A DNA stretch of 64,000 nt from Sipunculus nudus (GCA_026874595.1 CM049315.1:71591416-71655415); one strand, 5' to 3'; counted from the stretch's first letter, positions 31,321 to 44,214 are shown. A program made the numbers and translations. The notes: generated by a model from the sequence alone, not told the origin.

Positions 31321-34300
31321 AGCCTGTTCAACTTCTGGTGACACCTGTAACAGAGGCTGATGAGCCTCATTTCACAGAGTTACTCGACCTTGATCCCCTT
31401 GAAAGCCTTTTAGATTCACTCAGCCCAGATAACTTGGCCAACTATAGATACAGCTGGAAGAGAGAGTAACTAGGAAACAAGTTCCTACCCCTTTGTACAC
31501 TGTCACCTAGCGCCCTCATTTGCCAACCTTTTCCTGAGATCCTTGAAGGGACATTTCATATAGTCACTGGAGGTGCAGTGTTTACTTGACAATTCAAATT
31601 ATCATAAAACTGAGGTGGACGAAGTGGTCAGGCTGTCACTCCCGGGTACAGCAGCCGAAATTTTGCTATGTTCTGATCCAAGGCAGGTGTTTCTAAGCTG
31701 CTCCACAAGTTCGATGTAATGATTGGTGAAGTTGTAGACTTCCATCTTCTGCGTGAGCAGTATTATGGGGCTCAGCAGGGTCCATGGGAAAAGTCCAGTA
31801 GGGTTGTAGACTTCAGAAGCTACTCGATTCGCTTAAGGGCAGATGTTTAATCACTCCTACTAAGGCAGAACACAGTTTGCAGTCCAGATTTTTGTATGTC
31901 CTGTATCCTAGCTACACCAAAGTTGAAGAAGCGTAGAAGGTACTTCTAAGAACAGGATGGCCTTCCAGTGAAGTGTTTAGTTGTGCAAAGGAGTTGGAGG
32001 TGGAGTGCACTGGGAACCTTCCTGTCCCTGCGGCTGTTACTGTTTCTCCTCCTAGTCAGTCCGGACAGGGTAACAATCCCCCACAGCAACAAACAAATAC
32101 CAAATAAACACAAGCTGTAAACGCCGTACTAAAACAATGAAAGGCCTAGAAGCACGATTAAGCAAGTTAAAAGGAAAAGCTACTTTATCTGGTATATCGC
32201 CCAATATTACCATTCATTCTAGTAAACAAGATTGGGGTAGCACTGATGAGGGTCCAAGCCGCTTATTTTGTAGCCGGTATAAGGGAACCAGCCACCTTCT
32301 GCGTGACTGCGTGGCTAGTAGGGATGTGAACAGTCGGCTGTTAAACTTAAGTCCACCTGCAGCAATCAGTTGCAGCTTGCAGGTAAAAAAACGTGTCCCT
32401 GCTGAGGTTCATTAGAGCTTGAAGGTAATGTTGACCGGGTAGGACTAATAGCCAATGGTACTCTTCTACAGGCTTAACAGATTCCGGCTCGGAAGTCACC
32501 ATTACCATTTGATCCAATAGTAGCTTGTATCAGTGAAATAACTGAGGGTAAATGAATATACATAGATAATGTCAATCCAACTGTATCAGGATGTCTTGCA
32601 TGGTACGCGATACTGTCGGAGACGACACAGACTGAGGGAAGCTACGCTTCTGCTGTAACATGTCAACTCATCTGGAATAAAGTGTCTACTAACCTAGTAG
32701 ACTTGTGTCTCTCACCACCTATGTTACACATTGTAACAGTATGACTTCTAGGCCCAGCACATGACTGTCTTAACAGATGAAATGCCCATTAAAGAGCAAT
32801 ATCAGCGAATCCCTCCTCATCTATATGAGGAAGTCGGGTGTCACATTTACGAAATGTTGGAGGCAGGGATCATTTGAGAAAGTTCGAGTCCATTCGTGTC
32901 AGCAATAGTTCTCCACCGCAAACCAAATGGCAAATTAAGATTTTCCATGGTTAATCGGAAACTAAAGCCCGTACTGTCTGTGATGCGCATTCACTGCCCG
33001 AATTGATGGCACGTTAAATACCCTTGTAGGTAGTAAATTTTTCTCTCAACCTTAAAGCGTCTGGCAAGTGGAGGAGGAGGAGGAGGAAGACAAGCACAAG
33101 ACCGCGTTTACAGCCGGCCCATTAGGGTTTTGTTTTGAATTTAATACCATGCCCTTGGGTCTCGTGAATGTGCCCGCAGTTTTCCAGCGCAATGCCAAAA
33201 AATTATGGGCCATCTCAATATCTTCTCTTTTCGGATGACATCAAAGTTTATAGCTCAACTTTTGAGGAGCATATTGAACAGCTGAAAGCTGTGTTTCAGC
33301 ACCTCAAAATAACCGGATTAAAACTAAAACCCAAGCAAATTTGATCTCTTTCAGACCAAGGTCCGGCTTCTAGGCCATGTGGTTTCATCTGATGGCATTC
33401 ACACGGACCTTACCAAGAAAGATGCAGAAGCAATGGCCCCCCAAAAAATACATTTAATGAGGTTAGACAGTTCCCAGGTTTTGCTAGTTTTTACCGTAAA
33501 TTTATTCCTCATTTTGCACAAGTAACACATCCTCCAGAAGGGCCTAACACCTAAAAATATAGATAAACTTGGTAAGAACACACATACAAAAAAACACATC
33601 TATTCCATGTGGTACTAAATAAAAAACAGGAGGCATTTGATAAAATTAAAGATTTATTGTGCCATTTGTGTAACACACGGATGCCTGCACATCAGGACTT
33701 GGTGCAATACTATATTAGGAACAAGAGGGCTAACTTCACCCAATTGCCTACACCAGCCGTAGCCTTAGGCCCTCTGAATTTAATTATCCAGGCCACAAGC
33801 TAGAATTTATTGTTTAAAAGTGGGCCATCACTGAAAAATTTTATGATTATCTTTATGGTGGTACATTTACTGTTGAAACAGATAAAAACCCATTATGCTA
33901 TGTATTTTTATCAGCCAGGCGTGATGCCACAGCGGTGGATTGCCGAACCTGGCTAATTTCAACTTTGAAATTAAATATCGCTCAGGTCAAATTAACATTG
34001 ATGCTAACGCGTTGTTCAGATACCCAAGTCAAGATACTGTCCATCTCTCTGCAGTACCGGTTAATGCAAGTTGCAACTACTATTTACCTTTTTCATTGGC
34101 TTACAATGTACGCCATCACCAACTTATCAGTTTACCTCTTCAGATGATCTTCGAAAAGCCCAAATTAATATATGAGAAAAGCAACTCTTAGAAGTTCCCA
34201 TTCTAAGTCAGATAATTAAAAGCCTTGAAGTAGAACAATGTGTGTCAAGAACTCTAACATAAACCAAGCAGAAATATGTGATAACTGAGAGAGAGGCTTG

Positions 34301-35620
34301 CGCAATAATGTTAGGCATCAAGAAATTTCATAAGTAAAAGGATAAGGACGTTTATTATTGTCACCGACCATAAACCTTTGTTGTGACTTTTAAGTGAACT
34401 TATAGCCTTACCAACTACCTTGTCAACAAGGATGACAAAATGGGCATTGTGCATTAAAGCATATATTTGGACAGCTTGGTACACAGACTAGGCACTGCTG
34501 CTAAATGAAGACACATCGAGTCAAATTGCAATCTCAGATACTTCACAGGATTAAAAGGGAGAACACAGGGTATTGCTTCCAGAAGAACTTGAAGAACTCG
34601 CCAGACACGTCTGCTGACATAAAGGCATGGACCTCTCATTATCTTATAGTCGCACGTGCGGTAATACCTTCGCAGAGGCTGGCCAGCTGTCTTACAGAAA
34701 GAACAATACCAAGCGAATTATAGGAGAATAAATGAACTAAGTGTTATTAACGATTGTCATTTGGGGGTCTAGATTCGTGATGCCAAAACCGGGATGTACT
34801 AAAATTCCGGAAGAAATTCACATAGGTCACTCAGGCATAAACAGAATTATCTGTCTTGCTAGATGATACGCTTGGTGGCTGTCAGTGGATTCTGATACTG
34901 AATCAAAAGAGCAAGATGTGAAATATGTCACAAACTAGATGTGTCGGAACGACATGAATGCCCCTGCCTGGGGCAAATTAGTAATATTTGTTAAATTCTG
35001 AAAATTTTTAGAAATTCGGGAGGTGTCATATGGTCAAAAGTAGGTCAACAAGGGCAAAATGCAAACTTGATCTGTTACAGGTCATTATCAAGCAACACAC
35101 CAAAAATCAGGCCAGTATCTGCATGCACTGTGAAAAAAAGTCCATACATATGCATTTTCCATAAAAATTTCTTTCATGAAATTTTCTATGTTTAGGAGCC
35201 GTAAAACAATCAAAAGTAGGTCAATCGGGATGAAACGCGAACTCCATCTGTAACTGTCATTATCTGCCCACACATAAAAAATCAGGGTGGTATCTGCATG
35301 CACTGAGGAAAAAAAGTCAGTACATATGTATTTGTTATGAAAATTTCTATTTTTCATGAAACTTTCTATGTTCAGGAGCAGTCAAATGGTCAAAAGTAGG
35401 TCAACTGAGACAAAACAAGAACTTGATCTGTAACTGGTCATTATCTGCCTACACACCAAAAATCAGGCCCGTATCTGCAGGCACTGTGAAAAAAAGTCCG
35501 TACATGTGCACTTTTTTATGAAATTTTCTATGTTAGAGCACTGTAAAACGGTCAAAAGTTGGTTTACTGGGACAAAACATAAACTCCATCTGTAACTGGT
35601 CAATATCTGCCCACACACCA
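31321..35620 (+). repeat. Macrosatellite unit 1 (4300 bp)
   Basis: First of seven direct repeats. It holds gag, protease, RT, two RNase H pieces and an integrase zinc region, all decayed, then four satellite monomers. Private or shared marks: a stop where other units read TTA in the gag frame (CAAATAAAC near 32101), A4 rather than A5 before ATG 32137, a long GGA run near 33070, D in the Q-(D/E)-W gag site. Left edge: the sequence before 31321 is unique. Confidence 0.97.
32137..32415 (+). pseudogene. Gag-like fragment, unit 1
   Basis: 92-codon remainder of the gag frame; upstream part lost to a one-base A deletion and an extra stop. Contains the altered zinc knuckle described for unit 2. Confidence 0.7.
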
Positions 35621-36272
35621 AGCCTGTTCAACTTCTGGTGACACCTGTAACAGAGGCTGATGAGCCTCATTTCACAGAGTTACTCGATCTTGATCCCCTT
35701 GAAAGCCTTTTAGATTCACTCAGCCCAGATAACTTGGCCAACTATAGATACAGCTGGAAGAGAGAGTAACTAGGAAACAAGTTCCTACCCCTTTGTACAC
35801 TGTCACCTAGCGCCCTCATTTGCCAACCTTTTCCTGAGATCCTTGAAGGGACATTTCATATAGTCACTGGAGGTGCAGTGTTTACTTGACAATTCAAATT
35901 ATCATAAAACTGAGGTGGACGAAGTGGTCAGGCTGTCACTCCTGGGTACAGCAGCCGAAATTTTGCTATGTTCTGATCCAAGGCAGGTGTTTCTAAGCTG
36001 CTCCACAAGTTCGATGTAATGATTGGTGAAGTTGTAGACTTCCATCTTCTGCGTGAGCAGTATTATGGGGCTCAGCAGGGTCCATGGGAAAAGTCCAGTA
36101 GGGTTGTAGACTTCAGAAGCTACTCGATTCGCTTAAGGGCAGATGTTTAATCACTCCTACTAAGGCAGAACACAGTTTGCAGTCCAGATTTTTGTATGTC
36201 CTGTATCCTAGCTACACCAAAGTTGAAGAAGCGTAGAAGGTACTTCTAAGAACAGGATGGCCTTCCAGTGAA

Positions 36273-36716
36273 GTGTTTAGTTGTGCAAAGGAGTTGGAGG
36301 TGGAGTGCACTGGGAACCTTCCTGTCCCTGCGGCTGTTACTGTTTTTCCTCCTAGTCAGTCCGGACAGGGTAACAATCCCCCACAGCAACAAACAAATAC
36401 CAAATTAACACAAGCTGTAAACGCCGTACTAAAAACAATGAAAGGCCTAGAAGCACGATTAAGCAAGTTAAAAGGAAAAGCTACTTTATCTGGTATATCG
36501 CCCAATATTACCATTCATTCTAGTAAACAAGAGTGGGGTAGCACTGATGAGGGTCCAAGCCGCTTATTTTGTAGCCCGTATAAGGGAACCAGCCACCTTC
36601 TGCGTGACTGCGTGGCTAGTAGGGATGTGAACAGTCGGCTGTTAAACTTAAGTCCACCTGCAGCAATCAGTTGCAGCTTGCAGGTAAAAAAACGTGTCCC
36701 TGCTGAGGTTCATTAG
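36273..36716 (+). pseudogene. Gag-like nucleocapsid fragment, unit 2
   Basis: A 147-codon frame. A Pro/Gln/Ser/Asn-rich stretch (about 20-45) precedes a basic helical part and a zinc-knuckle-like C-S-P-Y-K-G-T-S-H-L-L-R-D-C. Retroviral-type gag knuckles are C-x2-C-x4-H-x4-C; here the second Cys is Tyr, in all seven units. Gag would package element RNA. The nominal start is not real: gag sequence extends upstream (a frame around 35623-35768 with L-L-D-L-D-P-L-E-S-L-L-D), separated by stops. The protease follows in another frame. Confidence 0.75.
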
Positions 36717-36771
36717 AGCTTGAAGGTAATGTTGACCGGGTAGGACTAATAGCCAATGGTACTCTTCTACA

Positions 36772-36813
36772 GGCTTAACAGATTCCGGCTCGGAAGTCAC
36801 CATTACCATTTGA
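36772..36813 (+). pseudogene. Retropepsin active-site fragment, unit 2
   Basis: A short frame G-L-T-D-S-G-S-E-V-T-I-T-I followed by a stop. D-S-G-S in this hydrophobic setting matches the D-(S/T)-G-(A/S) active site of retroelement aspartic proteases, and it lies between gag and RT as expected. The rest of the protease is not readable. Confidence 0.6.
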
Positions 36814-37087
36814 TCCAATAGTAGCTTGTATCAGTGAAATAACTGAGGGTAAATGAATATACATAGATAATGTCAATCCAACTGTATCAGGATGTCTTGC
36901 ATGGTACGCGATACTGTCGGAGACGACACAGACTGAGGGAAGCTACGCTTCTGCTGTAACATGTCAACTCATCTGGAATAAAGTGTCTACTAACCTAGTA
37001 GACTTGTGTCTCTCACCACCTATGTTACACATTGTAACAGTATGACTTCTAGGCCCAGCACATGACTGTCTTAACAGATGAAATGCC

Positions 37088-37850
37088 CATTAAAGAGCAA
37101 TATCAGCGAATCCCTCCTCATCTATATGAGGAAGTCGGGTGTCACATTTACGAAATGTTGGAGGCAGGGATCATTTGAGAAAGTTCGAGTCCATTCGTGT
37201 CAGCAATAGTTCTCCACCGCAAACCAAATGGCAAATTAAGATTTTCCATGGTTAATCGGAAACTAAAGCCCGTACTGTCTGTGATGCGCATTCACTGCCC
37301 GAATTGATGGCACGTTAAATACCCTTGTAGGTAGTAAATTTTTCTCTCAACCTTAAAGCGTCTGGCAAGTGGAGGAGGAGGAGGAGGAAGACAAGCACAA
37401 GACCGCGTTTACAGCCGGCCCATTAGGGTTTTGTTTTGAATTTAATACCATGCCCTTGGGTCTCGTGAATGTGCCCGCAGTTTTCCAGCGCAATGCCAAA
37501 AAATTATGGGCCATCTCAATATCTTCTCTTTTCGGATGACATCAAAGTTTATAGCTCAACTTTTGAGGAGCATATTGAACAGCTGAAAGCTGTGTTTCAG
37601 CACCTCAAAATAACCGGATTAAAACTAAAACCCAAGCAAATTTGATCTCTTTCAGACCAAGGTCCGGCTTCTAGGCCATGTGGTTTCATCTGATGGCATT
37701 CACACGGACCTTACCAAGAAAGATGCAGAAGCAATGGCCCCCCAAAAAATACATTTAATGAGGTTAGACAGTTCCCAGGTTTTGCTAGTTTTTACCGTAA
37801 ATTTATTCCTCATTTTGCACAAGTAACACATCCTCCAGAAGGGCCTAACA
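37088..37850 (+). pseudogene. Ty3/gypsy-like reverse transcriptase, unit 2
   Basis: RT blocks in order but in changing frames: Q-R-I-P-P-H-L-Y-E-E-V, S-P-F-V-S-A-I-V-L, N-G-K-L-R-F, D-K-H-K-T-A-F-T-A-G-P-L-G-F, M-P-L-G-L-V, S-D-D-I-K-V-Y-S-S-T-F-E-E-H, L-G-H-V-V-S-S-D-G-I, and F-P-G-F-A-S-F-Y-R-K-F. Order and spacing match Ty3/gypsy pol. The catalytic box has S-D-D-I where Y/L-D-D-I is usual, and a block of RT just before it is deleted. Stops and shifts are the same in all units. A GGA run (37371-37388) lies inside the domain and varies in length between units. Confidence 0.85.
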
Positions 37851-37904
37851 CCTAAAAATATAGATAAACTTGGTAAGAACACACATACAAAAAAACACAT
37901 CTAT

Positions 37905-38340
37905 TCCATGTGGTACTAAATAAAAAACAGGAGGCATTTGATAAAATTAAAGATTTATTGTGCCATTTGTGTAACACACGGATGCCTGCACATCAGGACT
38001 TGGTGCAATACTATATTAGGAACAAGAGGGCTAACTTCACCCAATTGCCTACACCAGCCGTAGCCTTAGGCCCTCTGAATTTAATTATCCAGGCCACAAG
38101 CTAGAATTTATTGTTTAAAAGTTGGCCATCACTGAAAAATTTAATGATTATCTTTATGGTGGTACATTTACTGTTGAAACAGATAAAAACCCATTATGCT
38201 ATGTATTTTTATCAGCCAGGCGTGATGCCACAGCGGTGGATTGCCGAACCTGGCTAATTTCAACTTTGAAATTAAATATCGCTCAGGTCAAATTAACATT
38301 GATGCTAACGCGTTGTTCAGATACCCAAGTCAAGATACTG
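37905..38340 (+). pseudogene. First RNase H segment, unit 2
   Basis: Blocks K-L-E-F-I-V, W/L-A-I-T-E-K-F-N-D-Y-L-Y-G-G-T-F-T-V-E-T-D, N-P-L-C-Y-V, F-E-I-K-Y-R-S-G-Q and D-A-N-A-L identify a gypsy RNase H of the kind with A-V-T-E-K-F-H-D-Y-L-Y-G. It follows RT in the expected order. The frame is broken several times. Confidence 0.75.
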
Positions 38341-38545
38341 TCCATCTCTCTGCAGTACCGGTTAATGCAAGTTGCAACTACTATTTACCATTTTTCATTG
38401 GCTTACAATGTACGCCATCACCAACTTATCAGTTTACCTCTTCAGATGATCTTCGAAAAGCCCAAATTAATATATGAGAAAAGCAACTCTTAGAAGTTCC
38501 CATTCTAAGTCAGATAATTAAAAGCCTTGAAGTAGAACAATGTGT

Positions 38546-39270
38546 GTCAAGAACTCTAACATAAACCAAGCAGAAATATGTGATAACTGAGAGAGAGGCT
38601 TGCGCAATAATGTTAGGCATCAAGAAATTTCATAAGTAAAAGGATAAGGACGTTTATTATTGTCACCGACCATAAACCTTTGTTGTGACTTTTAAGTGAA
38701 CTTATAGCCTTACCAACTACCTTGTCAACAAGGATGACAAAATGGGCATTGTGCATTAAAGCATATATTTGGACAGCTTGGTACACAGACTAGGCACTGC
38801 TGCTAAATGAAGACACATCGAGTCAAATTGCAATCTCAGATACTTCACAGGATTAAAAGGGAGAACACAGGGTATTGCTTCCAGAAGAACTTGAAGAACT
38901 CGCCAGACACGTCTGCTGACATAAAGGCATGGACCTCTCATTATCTTATAGTCGCACGTGCGATAATACCTTCGCAGAGGCTGGCCAGCTGTCTTACAGA
39001 ACGAACAATACCAAGCGAATTATAGGAGAATAAATGAACTAAGTGTTATTAACGATTGTCATTTGGGGGTCTAGATTCGTGATGCCAAAACCGGGATGTA
39101 CTAAAATTCCGGAAGAAATTCACATAGGTCACTCAGGCATAAACAGAATTATCTGTCTTGCTAGATGATACGCTTGGTGGCTGTCAGTGGATTCTGATAC
39201 TGAATCAAAAGAGCAAGATGTGAAATATGTCACAAACTAGATGTGTCGGAACGACATGAATGCCCCTGCC
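38546..39270 (+). pseudogene. Second RNase H segment and integrase zinc region, unit 2
   Basis: A second RNase H signature, S-R-T-L-T, T-E-R-E-A-C-A-I-M-L-G-I-K-K-F-H, V-T-D-H-K-P-L, is of a different gypsy type (K02A2.6-like). It is followed at about 39032-39270 by the integrase N-terminal zinc region: I-P-E-E-I-H-I-G-H-S-G-I-N-R (His pair) and C-E-I-C-H (Cys pair). The integrase catalytic core is absent: the sequence passes into satellite at about 39330. Two RNase H types in one unit indicate a fusion of two elements before amplification. Confidence 0.7.
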
Positions 39271-39329
39271 TGGGGCAAATTAGTAATATTTGTTAAATTC
39301 TGAAAATTTTTAGAAATTCGGGAGGTGTC

Positions 39330-39922
39330 ATATGGTCAAAAGTAGGTCAACAAGGGCAAAATGCAAACTTGATCTGTTACAGGTCATTATCAAGCAACAC
39401 ACCAAAAATCAGGCCAGTATCTGCATGCACTGTGAAAAAAAGTCCATACATATGCATTTTCCATAAAAATTTCTTTCATGAAATTTTCTATGTTTAGGAG
39501 CCGTAAAACAATTAAAAGTAGGTCAATCGGGATGAAACGCGAACTCCATCTGTAACTGTCATTATCTGCCCACACATAAAAAATCAGGGTGGTATCTGCA
39601 TGCACTGAGGAAAAAAAGTCAGTACATATGCATTTGTTATGAAAATTTCTATTTTTCATGAAACTTTCTATGTTCAGGAGCAGTCAAATGGTCAAAAGTA
39701 GGTCAACTGAGACAAAACAAGAACTTGATCTGTAACTGGTCATTATCTGCCTACACACCAAAAATCAGGCCCGTATCTGCAGGCACTGTGAAAAAAAGTC
39801 CGTACATGTGCACTTTTTTATGAAATTTTCTATGTTAGAGCACTGTAAAACGGTCAAAAGTTGGTTTACTGGGACAAAACATAAACTCCATCTGTAACTG
39901 GTCAATATGTGCCCACACACCA
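39330..39922 (+). repeat. Satellite monomers, unit 2 (four copies of 162-180 bp)
   Basis: The anchor (G)TCAAAAGTAGGTCAAC recurs four times. In unit 1 the starts are at 35033, 35209, 35389 and 35551 (intervals 176, 180, 162); unit 2 is equivalent. Each monomer also has CACCAAAAATCAGGCC, TATCTGCATGCACTG and TTTCATGAAATTTTCTATG. Monomers within a unit differ from one another far more than the same monomer does between units. They fill the 3' end of every unit, so the array alternates retroelement and satellite. Confidence 0.9.
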
Positions 39923-42900
39923 AGCCTGTTCAACTTCTGGTGACACCTGTAACAGAGGCTGATGAGCCTCATTTCACAGAGTTACTCGATCTTGATCCCC
40001 TTGAAAGCCTTTTAGATTCACTCAGCCCAGATAACTTGGCCAACTATAGATACAGCTGGAAGAGAGAGTAACTAGGAAACAAGTTCCTACCCCTTTGTAC
40101 ACTGTCACCTAGCGCCCTCATTTGCCAACCTTTTCCTGAGATCCTTGAAGGGACATTTCATATAGTCACTGGAGGTGCAGTGTTTACTTGACAATTCAAA
40201 TTATCATAAAACTGAGGTGGACGAAGTGGTCAGGCTGTCACTCCTGGGTACAGCAGCCGAAATTTTGCTATGTTCTGATCCAAGGCAGGTGTTTCTAAGC
40301 TGCTCCACAAGTTCGATGTAATGATTGGTGAAGTTGTAGACTTCCATCTTCTGCGTGAGCAGTATTATGGGGCTCAGCAGGGTCCATGGGAAAAGTCCAG
40401 TAGGGTTGTAGACTTCAGAAGCTACTCGATTCGCTTAAGGGCAGATGTTTAATCACTCCTACTAAGGCAGAACACAGTTTGCAGTCCAGATTTTTGTATG
40501 TCCTGTATCCTAGCTACACCAAAGTTGAAGAAGCGTAGAAGGTACTTCTAAGAACAGGATGGCCTTCCAGTGAAGTGTTTAGTTGTGCAAAGGAGTTGGA
40601 GGTGGAGTGCACTGGGAACCTTCCTGTCCCTGCGGCTGTTACTGTTTCTCCTCCTAGTCAGTCCGGACAGGGTAACAATCCCCCACAGCAACAAACAAAT
40701 ACCAAATTAACACAAGCTGTAAACGCCGTACTAAAAACAATGAAAGGCCTAGAAGCACGATTAAGCAAGTTAAAAGGAAAAGCTACTTTATCTGGTATAT
40801 CGCCCAATATTACCATTCATTCTAGTAAACAAGAGTGGGGTAGCACTGATGAGGGTCCAAGCCGCTTATTTTGTAGCCGGTATAAGGGAACCAGCCACCT
40901 TCTGCGTGACTGCGTGGCTAGTAGGGATGTGAACAGTCGGCTGTTAAACTTAAGTCCACCTGCAGCAATCAGTTGCAGCTTGCAGGTAAAAAAACGTGTC
41001 CCTGCTGAGGTTCATTAGAGCTTGAAGGTAATGTTGACCGGGTAGGACTAATAGCCAATGGTACTCTTCTACAGGCTTAACAGATTCCGGCTCGGAAGTC
41101 ACCATTACCATTTGATCCAATAGTAGCTTGTATCAGTGAAATAACTGAGGGTAAATGAATATACATAGATAATGTCAATCCAACTGTATCAGGATGTCTT
41201 GCATGGTACGCGATACTGTCGGAGACGACACAGACTGAGGGAAGCTACGCTTCTGCTGTAACATGTCAACTCATCTGGAATAAAGTGTCTACTAACCTAG
41301 TAGACTTGTGTCTCTCACCACCTATGTTACACATTGTAACAGTATGACTTCTAGGCCCAGCACATGACTGTCTTAACAGATGAAATGCCCATTAAAGAGC
41401 AATATCAGCGAATCCCTCCTCATCTATATGAAGAAGTCGGGTGTCACATTTACGAAATGTTGGAGGCAGGGATCATTTGAGAAAGTTCGAGTCCATTCGT
41501 GTCAGCAATAGTTCTCCACCGCAAACCAAATGGCAAATTAAGATTTTCCATGGTTAATCGGAAACTAAAGCCCGTACTGTCTGTGATGCGCATTCACTGC
41601 CCGAATTGATGGCACGTTAAATACCCTTGTAGGTAGTAAATTTTTCTCTCAACCTTAAAGCGTCTGGCAAGTGGAGGAGGAAGACAAGCACAAGACCGCG
41701 TTTACAGCCGGCCCATTAGGGTTTTGTTTTGAATTTAATACCATGCCCTTGGGTCTCGTGAATGTGCCCGCAGTTTTCCAGCGCAATGCCAAAAAATTAT
41801 GGGCCATCTCAATATCTTCTCTTTTCGGATGACATCAAAGTTTATAGCTTAACTTTTGAGGAGCATATTGAACAGCTGAAAGCTGTGTTTCAGCACCTCA
41901 AAAAAACCGGATTAAAACTAAAACCCAAGCAAATTTGATCTCTTTCAGACCAAGGTCCGGCTTCTAGGCCATGTGGTTTCATCTGATGGCATTCACACGG
42001 ACCTTACCAAGAAAGATGCAGAAGCAATGGCCCCCCAAAAAATACATTTAATGAGGTTAGACAGTTCCCAGGTTTTGCTAGTTTTTACCGTAAATTTATT
42101 CCTCATTTTGCACAAGTAACACATCCTCCAGAAGGGCCTAACACCTAAAAATATAGATAAACTTGGTAAGAACACACATACAAAAAAACACATCTATTCC
42201 ATGTGGTACTAAATAAAAAACAGGAGGCATTTGATAAAATTAAAGATTTATTGTGCCATTTGTGTAACACACGGATGCCTGCACATCAGGACTTGGTGCA
42301 ATACTATATTAGGAACAAGAGGGCTAACTTCACCCAATTGCCTACACCAGCCGTAGCCTTAGGCCCTCTGAATTTAATTATCCAGGCCACAAGCTAGAAT
42401 TTATTGTTTAAAAGTGGGCCATCACTGAAAAATTTAATGATTATCTTTATGGTGGTACATTTACTGTTGAAACAGATAAAAACCCATTATGCTATGTATT
42501 TTTATCAGCCAGGCGTGATGCCACAGCGGTGGATTGCCGAACCTGGATAATTTCAACTTTGAAATTAAATATCGCTCAGGTCAAATTAACATTGATGCTA
42601 ACGCGTTGTTCAGATACCCAAGTCAAGATACTGTCCATCTCTCTGCAGTACCGGTTAATGCAAGTTGCAACTACTATTTACCATTTTTCATTGGCTTACA
42701 ATGTACGCCATCACCAACTTATCAGTTTACCTCTTCAGATGATCTTCGAAAAGCCCAAATTAATATATGAGAAAAGCAACTCTTAGAAGTTCCCATTCTA
42801 AGTCAGATAATTAAAAGCCTTGAAGTAGAACAATGTGTGTCAAGAACTCTAACATAAACCAAGCAGAACTATGTGATAACTGAGAGAGAGGCTTGCGCAA

Positions 42901-44214
42901 TAATGTTAGGCATCAAGAAATTTCATAAGTAAAAGGATAAGGACGTTTATTATTGTCACCGACCATAAACCTTTGTTGTGACTTTTAAGTGAACTTATAG
43001 CCTTACCAACTACCTTGTCAACAAGGATGACAAAATGGGCATTGTGCATTAAAGCATATATTTGGACAGCTTGGTACACAGACTAGGCACTGCTGCTAAA
43101 TGAAGACACATCGAGTCAAATTGCAATCTCAGATACTTCACAGGATTAAAAGGGAGAACACAGGGTATTGCTTCCAGAAGAACTTGAAGAACTCGCCAGA
43201 CACGTCTGCTGACATAAAGGCATGGACCTCTCATTATCTTATAGTCGCACGTGCGATAATACCTTCGCAGAGGCTGGCCAGCTGTCTTACAGAAAGAACA
43301 ATACCAAGCGAATTATAGGAGAATAAATGAACTAAGTGTTATTAACGATTGTCATTTGGGGGTCTAGATTCGTGATGCCAAAACCGGGATGTACTAAAAT
43401 TCCGGAAGAAATTCACATAGGTCACTCAGGCATAAACAGAATTATCTGTCTTGCTAGATGATACGCTTGGTGGCTGTCAGTGGATTCTGATACTGAATCA
43501 AAAGAGCAAGATGTGAAATATGTCACAAACTAGATGTGTCGGAACGACATGAATGCCCCTGCCTGGGGCAAATTAGTAATATTTGTTAAATTTTGAAAAT
43601 TTTTTGAAATTCGGGAGGTGTCATATGGTCAAAAGTAGGTCAACAAGGGCAAAATGCAAACTTGATCTGTTACAGGTCATTATCAAGCAACACACCAAAA
43701 ATCAGGCCAGTATCTGCATGCACTGTGAAAAAAGTCCATACATATGCATTTTCCATAAAAATTTCTTTCATGAAATTTTCTATGTTTAGGAGCCGTAAAA
43801 CAATCAAAAGTAGGTCAATCGGGATGAAACGCGAACCCCATCTGTAACTGTCATTATCTGCCCACACATAAAAAATCAGGGTGGTATCTGCATGCACTGA
43901 GGAAAAAAAGTCAGTACATATGCATTTGTTATGAAAATTTCTATTTTTCATGAAACTTTCTATGTTCAGGAGCAGTCAAATGGTCAAAAGTAGGTCAACT
44001 GAGACAAAACAAGAACTTGATCTGTAACTGGTCATTATCTGCCTACACACCAAAAATCAGGCCCGTATCTGCAGGCACTGTGAAAAAAAGTCCGTACATG
44101 TGCACTTTTTTATGAAATTTTCTATGTTAGAGCACTGTAAAACGGTCAAAAGTTGGTTTACTGGGACAAAACATAAACTCCATCTGTAACTGGTCAATAT
44201 CTGCCCACACACCA
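39923..44214 (+). repeat. Macrosatellite unit 3 (4292 bp)
   Basis: About 10 bp shorter than unit 2, chiefly through loss of GGA repeats near 41675. First unit with GATAA for GCTAA near 42546 and GAAGAAG for GAGGAAG near 41431. Confidence 0.97.
40575..41018 (+). pseudogene. Gag-like fragment, unit 3
   Basis: 147-codon frame, same structure as unit 2 but C-S-R-Y in the knuckle and E in the Q-(D/E)-W site. Confidence 0.75.

Larger units (their letters stand above)
35621..39922 (+). repeat. Macrosatellite unit 2 (4302 bp), reference unit
   Basis: Gag frame open for 147 codons from 36273. Shares with unit 1 the long GGA run (near 37371), AAATATG near 38575 and the longer A-run near 39433. Private: Pro for Arg in the gag knuckle (CCCG for CCGG near 36576). 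Sub-features of this unit are annotated separately and apply to all units by adding the unit offset. Confidence 0.97.

Noticed and set aside
37700-37900. Identical 66-codon minus-strand frame present in every array unit
   Set aside because: It is antisense to the RT region; sameness between units follows from the recent tandem amplification, not from selection on that frame. The same applies to the 61-, 72-, 78-, 85- and 93-codon frames repeated per unit.
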